Below, piece by piece: positions 9,037-18,063 of a stretch of DNA of 34,124 bases. The stretch is from NCBI GenBank assembly GCA_023256355.1, contig JAGDXJ010000003.1, forward strand, positions 1 through 34,124, in the 5' to 3' direction. Both the position numbers and the translations under genes were made by a program. Position 1 is the first letter of the stretch. Each line of letters starts with the position of its first letter. The notes under the pieces were generated by a model that did not search any database, was not told where the DNA came from, and saw only the letters and a program-made list of their open reading frames with translations. This DNA is from Nitrososphaerales archaeon (GTDB lineage: Archaea > Thermoproteota > Nitrososphaeria > Conexivisphaerales > UBA164).

Positions 9037-10300
9037 ATAACCTCACCTTAAAACCGTTTTTCTTCATTTCTTCAAAGAATCCTGGAAAAGATTTCTTTAC
9101 AGCTTCATAACCATCTATAGTACATTTTATCCCATGGGCGGCACATAAAACCGATAATGACATGACAACTCGATGATCTTTCCAACCTTTTAATTCAACG
9201 CTCTGAGGTGCTGATTTTGGAGGCATTATATTTATTTTATCATCTTTGAAGTCAACGACACATCCTAATTTTGCAAGTTCAGAACTCATAGAAAGTAATC
9301 TGTTGCTTTCTTTATACCTAACATGAGATATGCCAAAAATTTCTAGAGGAATCTTGTAACCTAAAACTGAAAGGGGAGGAAAGAGGTCGGGGGCATTTTT
9401 TAAATCAATTTTTAATGATGCTTCTGGAACCTTTCCTTCAACCTGCATTCCAGATTCATCGAAGTGATATTTAACGTTTATAAGATCAAGCACTTTTATG
9501 AGCTCTTCAAGGTCTGCTTGAATGGGCTCCTTTTTAAGGTTGAGTATTTTAACTGGTCTTCCCGTAAGAATACTCAATACTATAAAAAATGATGCTGAAG
9601 AAGCGTCTGAAGGGACTATAAAATTAGATGGTTTGTATTCTGATGGTTCAACAAAATAAGAATTTTCATCTTCATAAACTTTAACTCCAAAGTGTTTCAT
9701 TACGAACTCAGTCATCTTTATATAATGTTCTGAAACTTTATCTCTCCAGAGAATTTCGGTTCTGTCTTCGTTTTTTGGCGAAACCAGCAAAAGAGCACTT
9801 ACATATTGCGAAGATTCAGAAGATCTTATTTCAGCTTTTCCCCCGTCCATCTTTTTACCTTTAACTATCACTGGAGGCTTACCATCTTCTCCGGCAGTAA
9901 TTGCAGATCCTCCCAAAGCGTTTATAGCTTCTGTTAGAGGCCCAAGTGGCCTTTTTATAAGGCTGTTGTTGCCTGTGAGGATAGTGTATCCACCGACAGC
10001 CAAAGTAGAAAAGGCTGTCATGAATCTTATTCCGGTTCCAGATCCTCCCATGTTTAATACATTCTGAGGATGTTTTGGCTGTAAACCGTAAACTTTATTG
10101 CGGTTTATTCTGATTCCCATGTTCTTGAGCGCCCTTATCATAAGAACTATATCTTCCGGCAAGGGCCTGTTCATATTTATAATGCTTTCACCATTTGCAA
10201 GAGAAGCTGCAATCAGTGCTCTCTGTGCGTAACTTTTGCTAGGAGGTAAATTAGCTATTATTTTATCGCCAACAGAACCTTCTATTATGAATTTCATCAT
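9029..10300 (-). CDS. aroA: 3-phosphoshikimate 1-carboxyvinyltransferase (EPSP synthase)
   Basis: 423 aa; PPSKSYAQRALIAASLA, GSGTGIRFMTA, KESNRL, DHRVVMSL. Confidence 0.98.
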   Translation of the reverse strand: MMKFIIEGSVGDKIIANLPPSKSYAQRALIAASLANGESIINMNRPLPEDIVLMIRALKNMGIRINRNKVYGLQPKHPQNVLNMGGSGTGIRFMTAFSTLAVGGYTILTGNNSLIKRPLGPLTEAINALGGSAITAGEDGKPPVIVKGKKMDGGKAEIRSSESSQYVSALLLVSPKNEDRTEILWRDKVSEHYIKMTEFVMKHFGVKVYEDENSYFVEPSEYKPSNFIVPSDASSASFFIVLSILTGRPVKILNLKKEPIQADLEELIKVLDLINVKYHFDESGMQVEGKVPEASLKIDLKNAPDLFPPLSVLGYKIPLEIFGISHVRYKESNRLLSMSSELAKLGCVVDFKDDKINIMPPKSAPQSVELKGWKDHRVVMSLSVLCAAHGIKCTIDGYEAVKKSFPGFFEEMKKNGFKVRLFE

Positions 10301-11088
10301 ACATCACTGATGATTTCTATGCTGTATTTTTCGTTGGCCGGTCTAGTAAAAATATTTTTCATATCTTTAAATTTGTAATTATAACCTTCGGAAATCGCAA
10401 AATAAGCCGGGCCATTACCGGAAATCCCAGATATTGCTCCTTTTTTTACGGCTGCTATTACGGGCTCTGTCGGATACCCGTTTGCAGATGCAACTATCAA
10501 AGAATTCAAAAGCGAGGCAGAAAAATACTTTTCATTTTCTACATAATTAACTGCAAGAGTTCCAAGGTCACCAAAAATTTTTAGAGATTCTGGGTTTACC
10601 TTTTTTGACATACCTTCTTTTAGTCCTAATGTCACTGCCCATTTTTTTGGTGCCTCCCTTCTTTTTAGCAAAGAACCTGTACGATTATCCGAAATCACTA
10701 TTCCTCCGTATATCGATGCATATGCATCGTCATATGCTCCAGTATAAGAAATACCCATTTTTTTGCTGACCTGTGCTGAAACTTTTACGGCGTTTTCTGG
10801 GTCCACATGGCCTTTTATCTTCTGGGCGCCTAAAGCTAAAGCAACAGTATAGGCGCTAGAACTCTTCAATCCCATTCCAATGGGTATTTCTGAAAATATA
10901 GAAACAGAATAATGACCGTCCACGCCTGAGGCTTTGAATATTTCTCTTGCTACTTCGTCACAGTCCCATTCTTTGTTTTCTCTTATTATAATCTTAAGAG
11001 GAAGATTAATCGCCATAACTGACCCTATCCCGTTTATTAATGCGTTAATAAAACTTAAACCACCCCAGACTCTAACCTTTATTTTCAT
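10297..11088 (-). CDS. aroK: Shikimate kinase, archaeal GHMP type
   Basis: 263 aa; SEIPIGMGLKSSSAYTVALALGA GHMP motif; between aroE and aroA. Confidence 0.95.
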   Translation of the reverse strand: MKIKVRVWGGLSFINALINGIGSVMAINLPLKIIIRENKEWDCDEVAREIFKASGVDGHYSVSIFSEIPIGMGLKSSSAYTVALALGAQKIKGHVDPENAVKVSAQVSKKMGISYTGAYDDAYASIYGGIVISDNRTGSLLKRREAPKKWAVTLGLKEGMSKKVNPESLKIFGDLGTLAVNYVENEKYFSASLLNSLIVASANGYPTEPVIAAVKKGAISGISGNGPAYFAISEGYNYKFKDMKNIFTRPANEKYSIEIISDV

Positions 11089-11845
11089 ATAAAGCAGACC
11101 TCATATCTTTTCTGTCAACTTTTATTCCTTTCCATATTTCAATTGAAAGGGCTGCCTGTTCAATCAGTATATCTATCCCTGAGATATAATCTTTTGCCAT
11201 CTTCGAAAGAGCAGTCCCGTTAATGTCATAAGCAAGATCGATAACCGTTTTATAATTACCTTTTGCATAAAAATTAAGCAGAGCATCATCGTTAAAATAC
11301 ATGCCCATAGGTGTAGCGTTTACGAAAACGTCTGCATTTTTCGGTTCTTCAATAACTTCAGCGTGTGCCCCCCAGCTCTCTATCTTTGATTTTAAAGATA
11401 ACGCTTTTTCTTTTGTCCTGTTATAGATAAAAAACTTAGAGCAACCCAAATTAAAAAGCGCAAAAGTCACAGCTCTGGCTCCACCCCCTGCGCCCAAAAT
11501 CGTGGCTGTGCTGATTTTTTTCCCGCTAGCAAGGTTCATTATGGCCAGATAGTCGGTATTGTATCCGTAGGCTCTTTTCTGCTCAACTTTAACAGTATTG
11601 GCAGCACCTATTTTTTTGACTTCATCGCTTACATGATCTAGGTATAAAATTACAGATTTTTTATATGGTATCGTTACGTTAAATCCGTTAGATATAGTCT
11701 TCAGGCTAAATAAAACGGCGAAAAGGTCTTCTGGAGCAGTTTCAAATGCAACGTAATAATCTCCGAACCTGTTTAAAATTGCGTTATTTATTCTATAAGA
11801 AAGCGAATGCGATATAGGAAAACCTATCAGACCGTAGAGGGCCAA
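11072..11845 (-). CDS. aroE: Shikimate dehydrogenase
   Basis: 257 aa; LIGFPISHSLS, NVTIPYK, GAANTVKV, ILGAGGGARAV, NATPMGM. Confidence 0.98.
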   Translation of the reverse strand: MALYGLIGFPISHSLSYRINNAILNRFGDYYVAFETAPEDLFAVLFSLKTISNGFNVTIPYKKSVILYLDHVSDEVKKIGAANTVKVEQKRAYGYNTDYLAIMNLASGKKISTATILGAGGGARAVTFALFNLGCSKFFIYNRTKEKALSLKSKIESWGAHAEVIEEPKNADVFVNATPMGMYFNDDALLNFYAKGNYKTVIDLAYDINGTALSKMAKDYISGIDILIEQAALSIEIWKGIKVDRKDMRSALYENKG

Positions 11846-12507
11846 TTTTTTAAGAACTTTACAAATTCATAGGCTTCATATTCTTCGGGCATACCTTCTA
11901 CTACTCTTTCGTTTTTTAAATGGGTGTACATGAGCGGAGACCCAAGAACTACAGAGAGGTACCTGGTAAAGCTCCATTTATCCCCTACAGAAAAGGCGAT
12001 AAGCTTTCCTTTTTCAATCGCAGAATACAAAGAAAGAACCATCAAAGCTTCTGTTATGTTTTCAGGATTGTTTACTATTTTTAAGTACTTTGCTTTATCT
12101 TTATACTCTGATATAAAAGAGTTAAGATCCTGCGTTGTAGGCTTCGTAAAAATATAATGTGTTGAAATTATCAGATTAAGACCGCTCGTATCAACGCTGC
12201 TTGAGATCTTTTTTAAGCTGTCAGCTTCAATATCAAAAAGGTAAGGATGATAGTCTTTCATAAGCTCAATAAGCTGTATTAGGTTCGTTATTTTGTAATC
12301 TTTGCTCATTCCACCCTCGGATGGGCTCCTGTAAGTTATTATACACCTATCCATAACCGAACTGAAGTAAGACGGCACATCTTTCGGATTTAGGCTTTTT
12401 ATAGAATCGAGCCTTAACTCGATTAAGCTCCTTTCGTCCGTCCTGCTTATCTTTTTATACATTTCTTCAATGGTGTTTCCTAACAGAGACACAACTATGT
12501 TAACCAT
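11827..12507 (-). CDS. aroD: 3-dehydroquinate dehydratase, type I
   Basis: 226 aa; ELRLDSIKSL, CIITYRSPSEGG, LIISTHYI, YLKIVN, IAFSVGDKWSFTRYLSVVLGSPLMYTHL. Confidence 0.95.
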   Translation of the reverse strand: MVNIVVSLLGNTIEEMYKKISRTDERSLIELRLDSIKSLNPKDVPSYFSSVMDRCIITYRSPSEGGMSKDYKITNLIQLIELMKDYHPYLFDIEADSLKKISSSVDTSGLNLIISTHYIFTKPTTQDLNSFISEYKDKAKYLKIVNNPENITEALMVLSLYSAIEKGKLIAFSVGDKWSFTRYLSVVLGSPLMYTHLKNERVVEGMPEEYEAYEFVKFLKNWPSTV

Positions 12508-12512
12508 TTAGA

Positions 12513-13469
12513 TCAGCTCTCCTTTATTTCCTCTTCTACTTTTAATCCAAAGTGTCTTCCAGCAGGCTCGCTTATCATGGCCAATACTTTATCTCCCTCC
12601 TTTATTTCTGTTACTGCAATAGGTTTACCATCTTCCCTAACAAGGGAAACCGTTTCAGCGTACTGAAGAATTACAGTACCAAAAAGACCTTCACCTTCAG
12701 CCATAATAAGCACCATAGGCCTCCTTTCAAGCTTAGACCTTCCTACAAAAACTATTCTGGCATTCCCTTTATAGTCAGATATCAGCACTTTATCTCCAGA
12801 CTTTATTTCTGAAAGATATTTGGTTTTTTCTTGATCAACCAATACGTAGCTATGGACGGCTCCGGCATTTACCCTAAAAGGTCTAGGTGAAGTAAATTTA
12901 GATGCGAAGACCTCTGCATGTACCAGAAATAAAAATGATGAAAATGAACCTACAAGCATCCCTTCTCCCGGATTAAGCATTTCTACTGTGTCAACACAAA
13001 CCCTTGATCCTTCGCCTATAAGCTTAATTCCTTTTATTACTACTGATTTTATTGCCACCTTTTTGTTCCCTATATTCAACGCTTCAACGTAAGACAAAGC
13101 TTCTTCAATACTTCTTGGAGAGATTATTACGTAATCTACACCTCTTTCCAAAACTCCCTTTAAAGCTAAGGCGTCCTGAACGCCTTTAGCTTCAGCATAA
13201 ATTTCTAGTTTACCCGCAACTTGAGCTATGATGTTTTCAAACGGTATAACCCTCCAGTCAGAAGTGTCTATCAACACTCCACTTACTTTTTTTGAAATCA
13301 TGTCTTTTAACGATTCGATGTCCTTTTGAGATTCTACTTTTACTTTTTGCACTGTGCTCAAATCATCGTATGATCTTATAAAAGTATCCAAACCATATTG
13401 TTTTAAGACTTCTTCTATTTCTTTTGCCTTTTTTTGTTCTTCTGGGAGCTTAACTATTACTTTCTTCAT
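12513..13469 (-). CDS. aroB': 3-dehydroquinate synthase II (archaeal AroB')
   Basis: 318 aa; VCVDTVEMLNPGEGMLVGSFSSFLFLVHAE and RPFRVNAGAVHSYV; immediately downstream of ADH synthase. Confidence 0.96.
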   Translation of the reverse strand: MKKVIVKLPEEQKKAKEIEEVLKQYGLDTFIRSYDDLSTVQKVKVESQKDIESLKDMISKKVSGVLIDTSDWRVIPFENIIAQVAGKLEIYAEAKGVQDALALKGVLERGVDYVIISPRSIEEALSYVEALNIGNKKVAIKSVVIKGIKLIGEGSRVCVDTVEMLNPGEGMLVGSFSSFLFLVHAEVFASKFTSPRPFRVNAGAVHSYVLVDQEKTKYLSEIKSGDKVLISDYKGNARIVFVGRSKLERRPMVLIMAEGEGLFGTVILQYAETVSLVREDGKPIAVTEIKEGDKVLAMISEPAGRHFGLKVEEEIKES

Positions 13470-14247
13470 TGTAAGTTCTTACCGCATCATCTACATCAAG
13501 GTTATTAAATATTATCCTCCCCAATGCCTTTACAACAGCTCTAGGGTTTTTATCTTGGAATATGTTCCTGCCAAAAGTTACACCGATTGCGCCTGCTTCA
13601 ATGGCGGCTTTTGCCATCTTAAAAACAGCGTTGATGCTATCAAGCTTGGGTCCTCCTGCTATAGCAACGGGAACCAGAGAACCTCTTACAACTTCTTTAA
13701 ACGTCTCTATGTTTCCTGTAAATGGAGCCTTTACTATATCTGCCCCCAGTTCGCCGCCTAATCTCACAGCCTTTTTTATCAGTTCTGGATCATACTGATC
13801 CTTTACGTTTTCACCCCTTACATACATCATGGCTATAAGCGGCATGCCCCATCTGTCAGCTTCGTCTGCAACTCTGCCAAGCTTTGCAAGCATATCGTTT
13901 TCCATGTTTGCACCTACGTTTATATGCAACGATACTGCATCGGCCCCAAGAATTATAGCCTCCTCAACGCCCGAAACCAACACCTTATAATAAGGTGTTG
14001 GACCGTAGCTTGTGCTCGCGGAAGCATGCATGATTATTCCCAAATTAGGCTGGTATTTAAGTGCCTTTATAGGCCCTTTGTGAAGTATTATAGATGTTGC
14101 TCCTCCTTCGTCAACATCTTTAACTATTTTGTTTATATCTTCAAGGCCCCTTATAGGACCGTCACTAACTCCATGATCCATAGGGACGCAAAGCATTCTG
14201 CCTTCTCTTAAAATTTTCGAAAGCCGTCTTGCTTTACCTGTAGTCAT
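13450..14247 (-). CDS. aroA': 2-amino-3,7-dideoxy-D-threo-hept-6-ulosonate (ADH) synthase, class I aldolase family
   Basis: 265 aa; MLCVPMDHGVSDGPIRGLEDI, GADAVSLHINVG, IVKAPFTG, GVTFGRNIFQ; pairs with DHQ synthase II. Confidence 0.95.
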   Translation of the reverse strand: MTTGKARRLSKILREGRMLCVPMDHGVSDGPIRGLEDINKIVKDVDEGGATSIILHKGPIKALKYQPNLGIIMHASASTSYGPTPYYKVLVSGVEEAIILGADAVSLHINVGANMENDMLAKLGRVADEADRWGMPLIAMMYVRGENVKDQYDPELIKKAVRLGGELGADIVKAPFTGNIETFKEVVRGSLVPVAIAGGPKLDSINAVFKMAKAAIEAGAIGVTFGRNIFQDKNPRAVVKALGRIIFNNLDVDDAVRTYNEESNS

Positions 14248-15304
14248 ACATCCACCCCTCTTTATGGAACATTTCAGCTGTTAATATTGTATTTCCGGCA
14301 GCACCTCTTATTGTATTATGAGACAGAAGCGTGTATCTTAAAGAGTGATCGTCGAAGCCTTTCCTTATTCTTCCTACAACCACACTCATACCGGGTACAG
14401 ACCCAGCATATCTGTCAAGCCTTGTCTGCGGCCTATCGGGCTCTTCCCTCACTATTATTGGCTGATCTGGAGCTGTAGGTAGCTTTAGCTCTTGCGGTAA
14501 CCCTCTGAAATTTCTTAAAACGCCAGCGGCATCTTCTGGTGTTATTTTTTTCTCTGTTTCAATAAATACGCTTTCCATATGGCCGTCTATAGTCGGAACT
14601 CTATGGCACATTGCAGCAACATCTATGTTTGCAAACTCTACACGGTTGTCGACTACCTTTCCCAGTATTTTGTTAGTTTCTACAAAAACCTTTTCTTCTT
14701 CATCCTTTATGTATGGTATTACGTTATCAAGTATGCTCATGCTCGCTACGCCCGGGAAGCCTGCACCACTTACAGCCTGCATGGTTGCTACTACTATCTT
14801 TTTTATTTTAAACTCTTCATGCAGTGGCTTTAGTGTTACATTTAAGCCTATCGAAGTGCAGTTAGGACCAGTTGTTAAAAATCCTTTCCACCCTCTTTTC
14901 TTCTGTTCCTTGACCAAGACCCACTGTTCATGGTTAATTTCCGGAATCAATAAAGGTACGTCTGGTTCCATCCTGTATGCTGATGCGTCGCTGTAGGTAG
15001 GAAAGTATTTTGCATAAAGAGGTTCTAACTCTCTAGCAGCATCAGTTGGAAGACAGCTGAAGAACATGTCTGCGTTTTGCTTTTCAGCATTAGCTTCCTC
15101 TACCATCATCTCTGATATTTCTTTAGGAGGTTCGTAGGACGTTACCCATTCTCCGGCTTTAGCTTCTTTAAACTTTTTGCCTGCCGACTTTTTACCTACA
15201 ACATACTTTATGCTAAACCATGGATGATTTGCGAGCATCCGTACATATTCGGCACCTACCATTCCTGTGGCTCCTAAAATCCCTACTTCTAGTTTTTCCT
15301 TCAT
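14234..15304 (-). CDS. asd: Aspartate-semialdehyde dehydrogenase
   Basis: 356 aa; VGILGATGMVGAEYVRML, TTGPNCTSIGLNVTLKPL, MQAVSGAGFPGV. Confidence 0.97.
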   Translation of the reverse strand: MKEKLEVGILGATGMVGAEYVRMLANHPWFSIKYVVGKKSAGKKFKEAKAGEWVTSYEPPKEISEMMVEEANAEKQNADMFFSCLPTDAARELEPLYAKYFPTYSDASAYRMEPDVPLLIPEINHEQWVLVKEQKKRGWKGFLTTGPNCTSIGLNVTLKPLHEEFKIKKIVVATMQAVSGAGFPGVASMSILDNVIPYIKDEEEKVFVETNKILGKVVDNRVEFANIDVAAMCHRVPTIDGHMESVFIETEKKITPEDAAGVLRNFRGLPQELKLPTAPDQPIIVREEPDRPQTRLDRYAGSVPGMSVVVGRIRKGFDDHSLRYTLLSHNTIRGAAGNTILTAEMFHKEGWMYDYR

Positions 15305-15311
15305 TGCTTCT

Positions 15312-16526
15312 CTACACCTCCACCTTTTGCCTTATAAGATTTAGCGCCTCTTCTGCGCTGTTTGAGCTTACATAAACTTTTATCGAACTTGTTGCAGTAA
15401 TAACGCCGTAAATGTTTATGCCTTTTTCTGCAAGCGGCGAAACAACCATGCTAAGATAACCTGGAGTTGCTTCAAGATCGAAAGATTTTACAGTTATTTC
15501 TGTAAGCGAGGGCATTACGCTTATAGCTTTTGCTCCTCCGCTGTTTACAAGGTTTTCATGAACTTTCTGATATAGATCAGGTTTTTCTGAAACATAAAGT
15601 AAGATCGCTTTTGAACCTATAAAAAGACCGTATATTTGTGAACCGATTGAGTTTATTACGCTTGTTACCTTTTCTAATAGCTCAGAGCTATCATACTCTG
15701 GTATTATCGTAATCATGCTTACGTCTTTTGCCGTGATAGAAACACCTATTCCGTTTGTCGGGTTTACGATAGTTCCGCTGGAAAGACCTGCATCTAAGCT
15801 TGTAACTCTTAGTACGGTGTTTAAGTATTTGAAGGCCTTGTAATGTATAAGACCTGAACCTCCAGCTGATAAGGCGAGCGCCTCGTCAATATCAAGCTCG
15901 TCAAGAGCCTTTACGTTTTGAGCTTTTTTTGGATCGCCTGAGAAAGCAATGCCTACATCTTTAAAAAGAACGACCTCTCTAGCATTAAGAGCATTTCCAA
16001 GCACTACTGCGGTAGTATCACTTCCTCCTCTACCTAGAGTCTGTATTTTCTTTTCTTCATTTATACCTATGAAGCCACATACAACCGGTATTTTCCCATT
16101 TTTTATCAGAGGAAACAGCTTTTTTTGAACGTCTTCTTTTGTTTTTTCGATGTCGACGTCTGCATTAAGGTAATCCCCAAAACTGTGTACGGGCCAGAGA
16201 TCATCCTGCGGATCTACAAGGATTGCATCTATTCCGTTTGCTTTAAGTGCTCCAACCATTATTCTTGCGCTTACCCTTTCTCCCATCGAAATTATTTCAG
16301 CTCTGTCTGCCTTGTCCTCTATATGAAGCTTGTTAGCTATATCGTCTAACTTGTTTGTTTCTCCTTTAAGGGCTGAGACCACAACAACAACATTTTTTCC
16401 TTCAGATACAATTTTTTGTATTGTAGAAATTGTTTTCTTTATTTGATCGGGGTCAGTAAGGACGGATCCTCCCATCTTCAGGACGTATATAAAGTAAATC
16501 ACCTTCCACCATTTTTCCCCTCGCAA
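15312..16526 (-). CDS. lysC: Aspartate kinase (true start possibly GTG at 16502)
   Basis: VLKMGGSVLTDPDQIKK, SMGERVSARIM, LGRGGSDTTAVVLG, C-terminal ACT regions. Confidence 0.95.
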   Translation of the reverse strand: MRGEKWWKVIYFIYVLKMGGSVLTDPDQIKKTISTIQKIVSEGKNVVVVVSALKGETNKLDDIANKLHIEDKADRAEIISMGERVSARIMVGALKANGIDAILVDPQDDLWPVHSFGDYLNADVDIEKTKEDVQKKLFPLIKNGKIPVVCGFIGINEEKKIQTLGRGGSDTTAVVLGNALNAREVVLFKDVGIAFSGDPKKAQNVKALDELDIDEALALSAGGSGLIHYKAFKYLNTVLRVTSLDAGLSSGTIVNPTNGIGVSITAKDVSMITIIPEYDSSELLEKVTSVINSIGSQIYGLFIGSKAILLYVSEKPDLYQKVHENLVNSGGAKAISVMPSLTEITVKSFDLEATPGYLSMVVSPLAEKGINIYGVITATSSIKVYVSSNSAEEALNLIRQKVEV

Positions 16527-16596
16527 ATGTTTTATTGATGATATATTAAAACGTTATGGAATACAAAAAGCTAAAAAATTTGAAGGACGAAAAGCG

Positions 16597-18015
16597 TTAG
16601 AACGACCTTGCTACTATAACCTTTCTGATAGCCTTTTCTCCACACCAAGCACATTTTTCTCCAGCTTTTTCTGTTTCGCCGACCAGTTCCCCTCTTATTT
16701 CGTATCCTTCTGTTGTTTTCTTGAGGTCCTGTGCACATTCGGATCTTCCACAGAAGTTAATCTTGATTATGGGATATTCTTTAAGCATGCTTATCACTTC
16801 ATCTTTGTTTTTTGCTTCCGGAATACTTTTCATAGTTTCTGACTTCTTCTTAAGGTTATCCTTCATGTCTTCCAATATCTCATCTAATTTGTTTTTTAGA
16901 TCTTTTAATGGCACTGTAATTTTCTTCCTCATATCTCTTCTAAAAACCGTGACGGTGTTATTTTCTGCTTCCTTCCTTCCTATTTCAATCCTCAATGGAA
17001 AGCCATAAAGCTCGCTTCTGTAGAATTTTTCTCCTGGTGTTTCTTCACCAAAATCAGGAATAAAAACGTAAGGTTTAGCAGATTCTAACACTTTTTGAAC
17101 GTATTGTTTAACCGCTTCCTCAGAACTTCCATAGTATATAGGAATTATTAAGCCTTTAACGGAAGAAAGTTGGGGTGGGATATAAAGCCCATAATCGTCT
17201 CCATGAACAGAAATTATCGCCGCAAGTATTCTTGTTATGCCTATCCCAAGGGTGGTACTGTAAGGAGTTCTGTAACTACCATTCTGATCCAGATATTTAA
17301 CTTCAAATGGTTTGGTAAAGTTCTGACCCAAATAGTGGGTTGTAGCTATCTGCAAAACCTCTCCGTTCGGCATTATTGCATCATAAGCGTAGCTTTCGTC
17401 GGCACCTGGAAATCTATCAAAAGGTTCCCTTTTAACTATAAGGTAGGGGATTCCTAATCCCTTAAGCTGTTCGCTCATCATACTTATGTCTTCTTCTACA
17501 TGCTTCTTTGCTTCATATTCGCTTGAAAATACGTTGTGGGTTTCTATCCAAAGGAATTCTCTACCTCTAAAAAGAGGTCTGGTTGCCTTTGTTTCATACC
17601 TATAAACAGCAACTGACTGGTAAGTCTTCATTGGGAGATCCCTGTAGCTCTTTATCCATATGGAAAACATTGGATAGAAAGCTGTTTCAGATGTAGGCCT
17701 TATTATAAGGGGTTCCTCAAGCTCTCTCCCTCCAGCCTTATTTACTATAAAAACTTCTTCTTCAAAACCTTTGATGTGTTCTGCCTCTTTTTTAAAGGCG
17801 CTAAAATTTATAAAAAGAGGAAAAAGGTATTTTCTATGTCCCCTTTCCTTTAATTTAGATTCAAAAAGTGAATAAAGCGAATCTATGATTTCCATTGCTT
17901 TGGATTTATAGACCACAGTTCCCTTTACGCCATACCTTATGTCAATAAGGTCAGCGTTATAAATAACGTAATCATACCACTGGCTAAAGTCTTTTTTGCT
18001 AGGTCTTGCTTGCAT
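16597..18015 (-). CDS. proS: Prolyl-tRNA synthetase (archaeal/eukaryotic type)
   Basis: 472 aa; FSQWYDYVIYNADLIDIRYGVKGTVVYK, IIRPTSETAFYPMFSIWIKSYRDLP, GRKEAENNTVTVFRRD. Confidence 0.98.
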   Translation of the reverse strand: MQARPSKKDFSQWYDYVIYNADLIDIRYGVKGTVVYKSKAMEIIDSLYSLFESKLKERGHRKYLFPLFINFSAFKKEAEHIKGFEEEVFIVNKAGGRELEEPLIIRPTSETAFYPMFSIWIKSYRDLPMKTYQSVAVYRYETKATRPLFRGREFLWIETHNVFSSEYEAKKHVEEDISMMSEQLKGLGIPYLIVKREPFDRFPGADESYAYDAIMPNGEVLQIATTHYLGQNFTKPFEVKYLDQNGSYRTPYSTTLGIGITRILAAIISVHGDDYGLYIPPQLSSVKGLIIPIYYGSSEEAVKQYVQKVLESAKPYVFIPDFGEETPGEKFYRSELYGFPLRIEIGRKEAENNTVTVFRRDMRKKITVPLKDLKNKLDEILEDMKDNLKKKSETMKSIPEAKNKDEVISMLKEYPIIKINFCGRSECAQDLKKTTEGYEIRGELVGETEKAGEKCAWCGEKAIRKVIVARSF

Positions 18016-18032
18016 GCCTTTTTTAAATTCTG

Positions 18033-18045
18033 ATTTAAATATAAG
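18033..18045. promoter_or_regulatory. Candidate shared bidirectional TATA element between proS and the divergent HypE/ThiN fusion gene
   Basis: ATTTAAATATAAG contains the perfect palindrome ATTTAAAT; its centre is about 25 nt from the + start (18064) and about 24 nt from the - start (18015), i.e. archaeal TATA spacing for leaderless starts both ways. Confidence 0.5.
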
Positions 18046-18063
18046 CGTTTAATCATTATCTTT

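Noticed and set aside
11924-15000. Antisense ORFs across the aro cassette (11924-12157, 12552-12812, 13354-13761, 13562-13798, 13924-14211, 14287-14478, 14579-14833, 14625-14996)
   Set aside because: Cys/Tyr/Ser-rich translations typical of noncoding frames opposite conserved CDSs.
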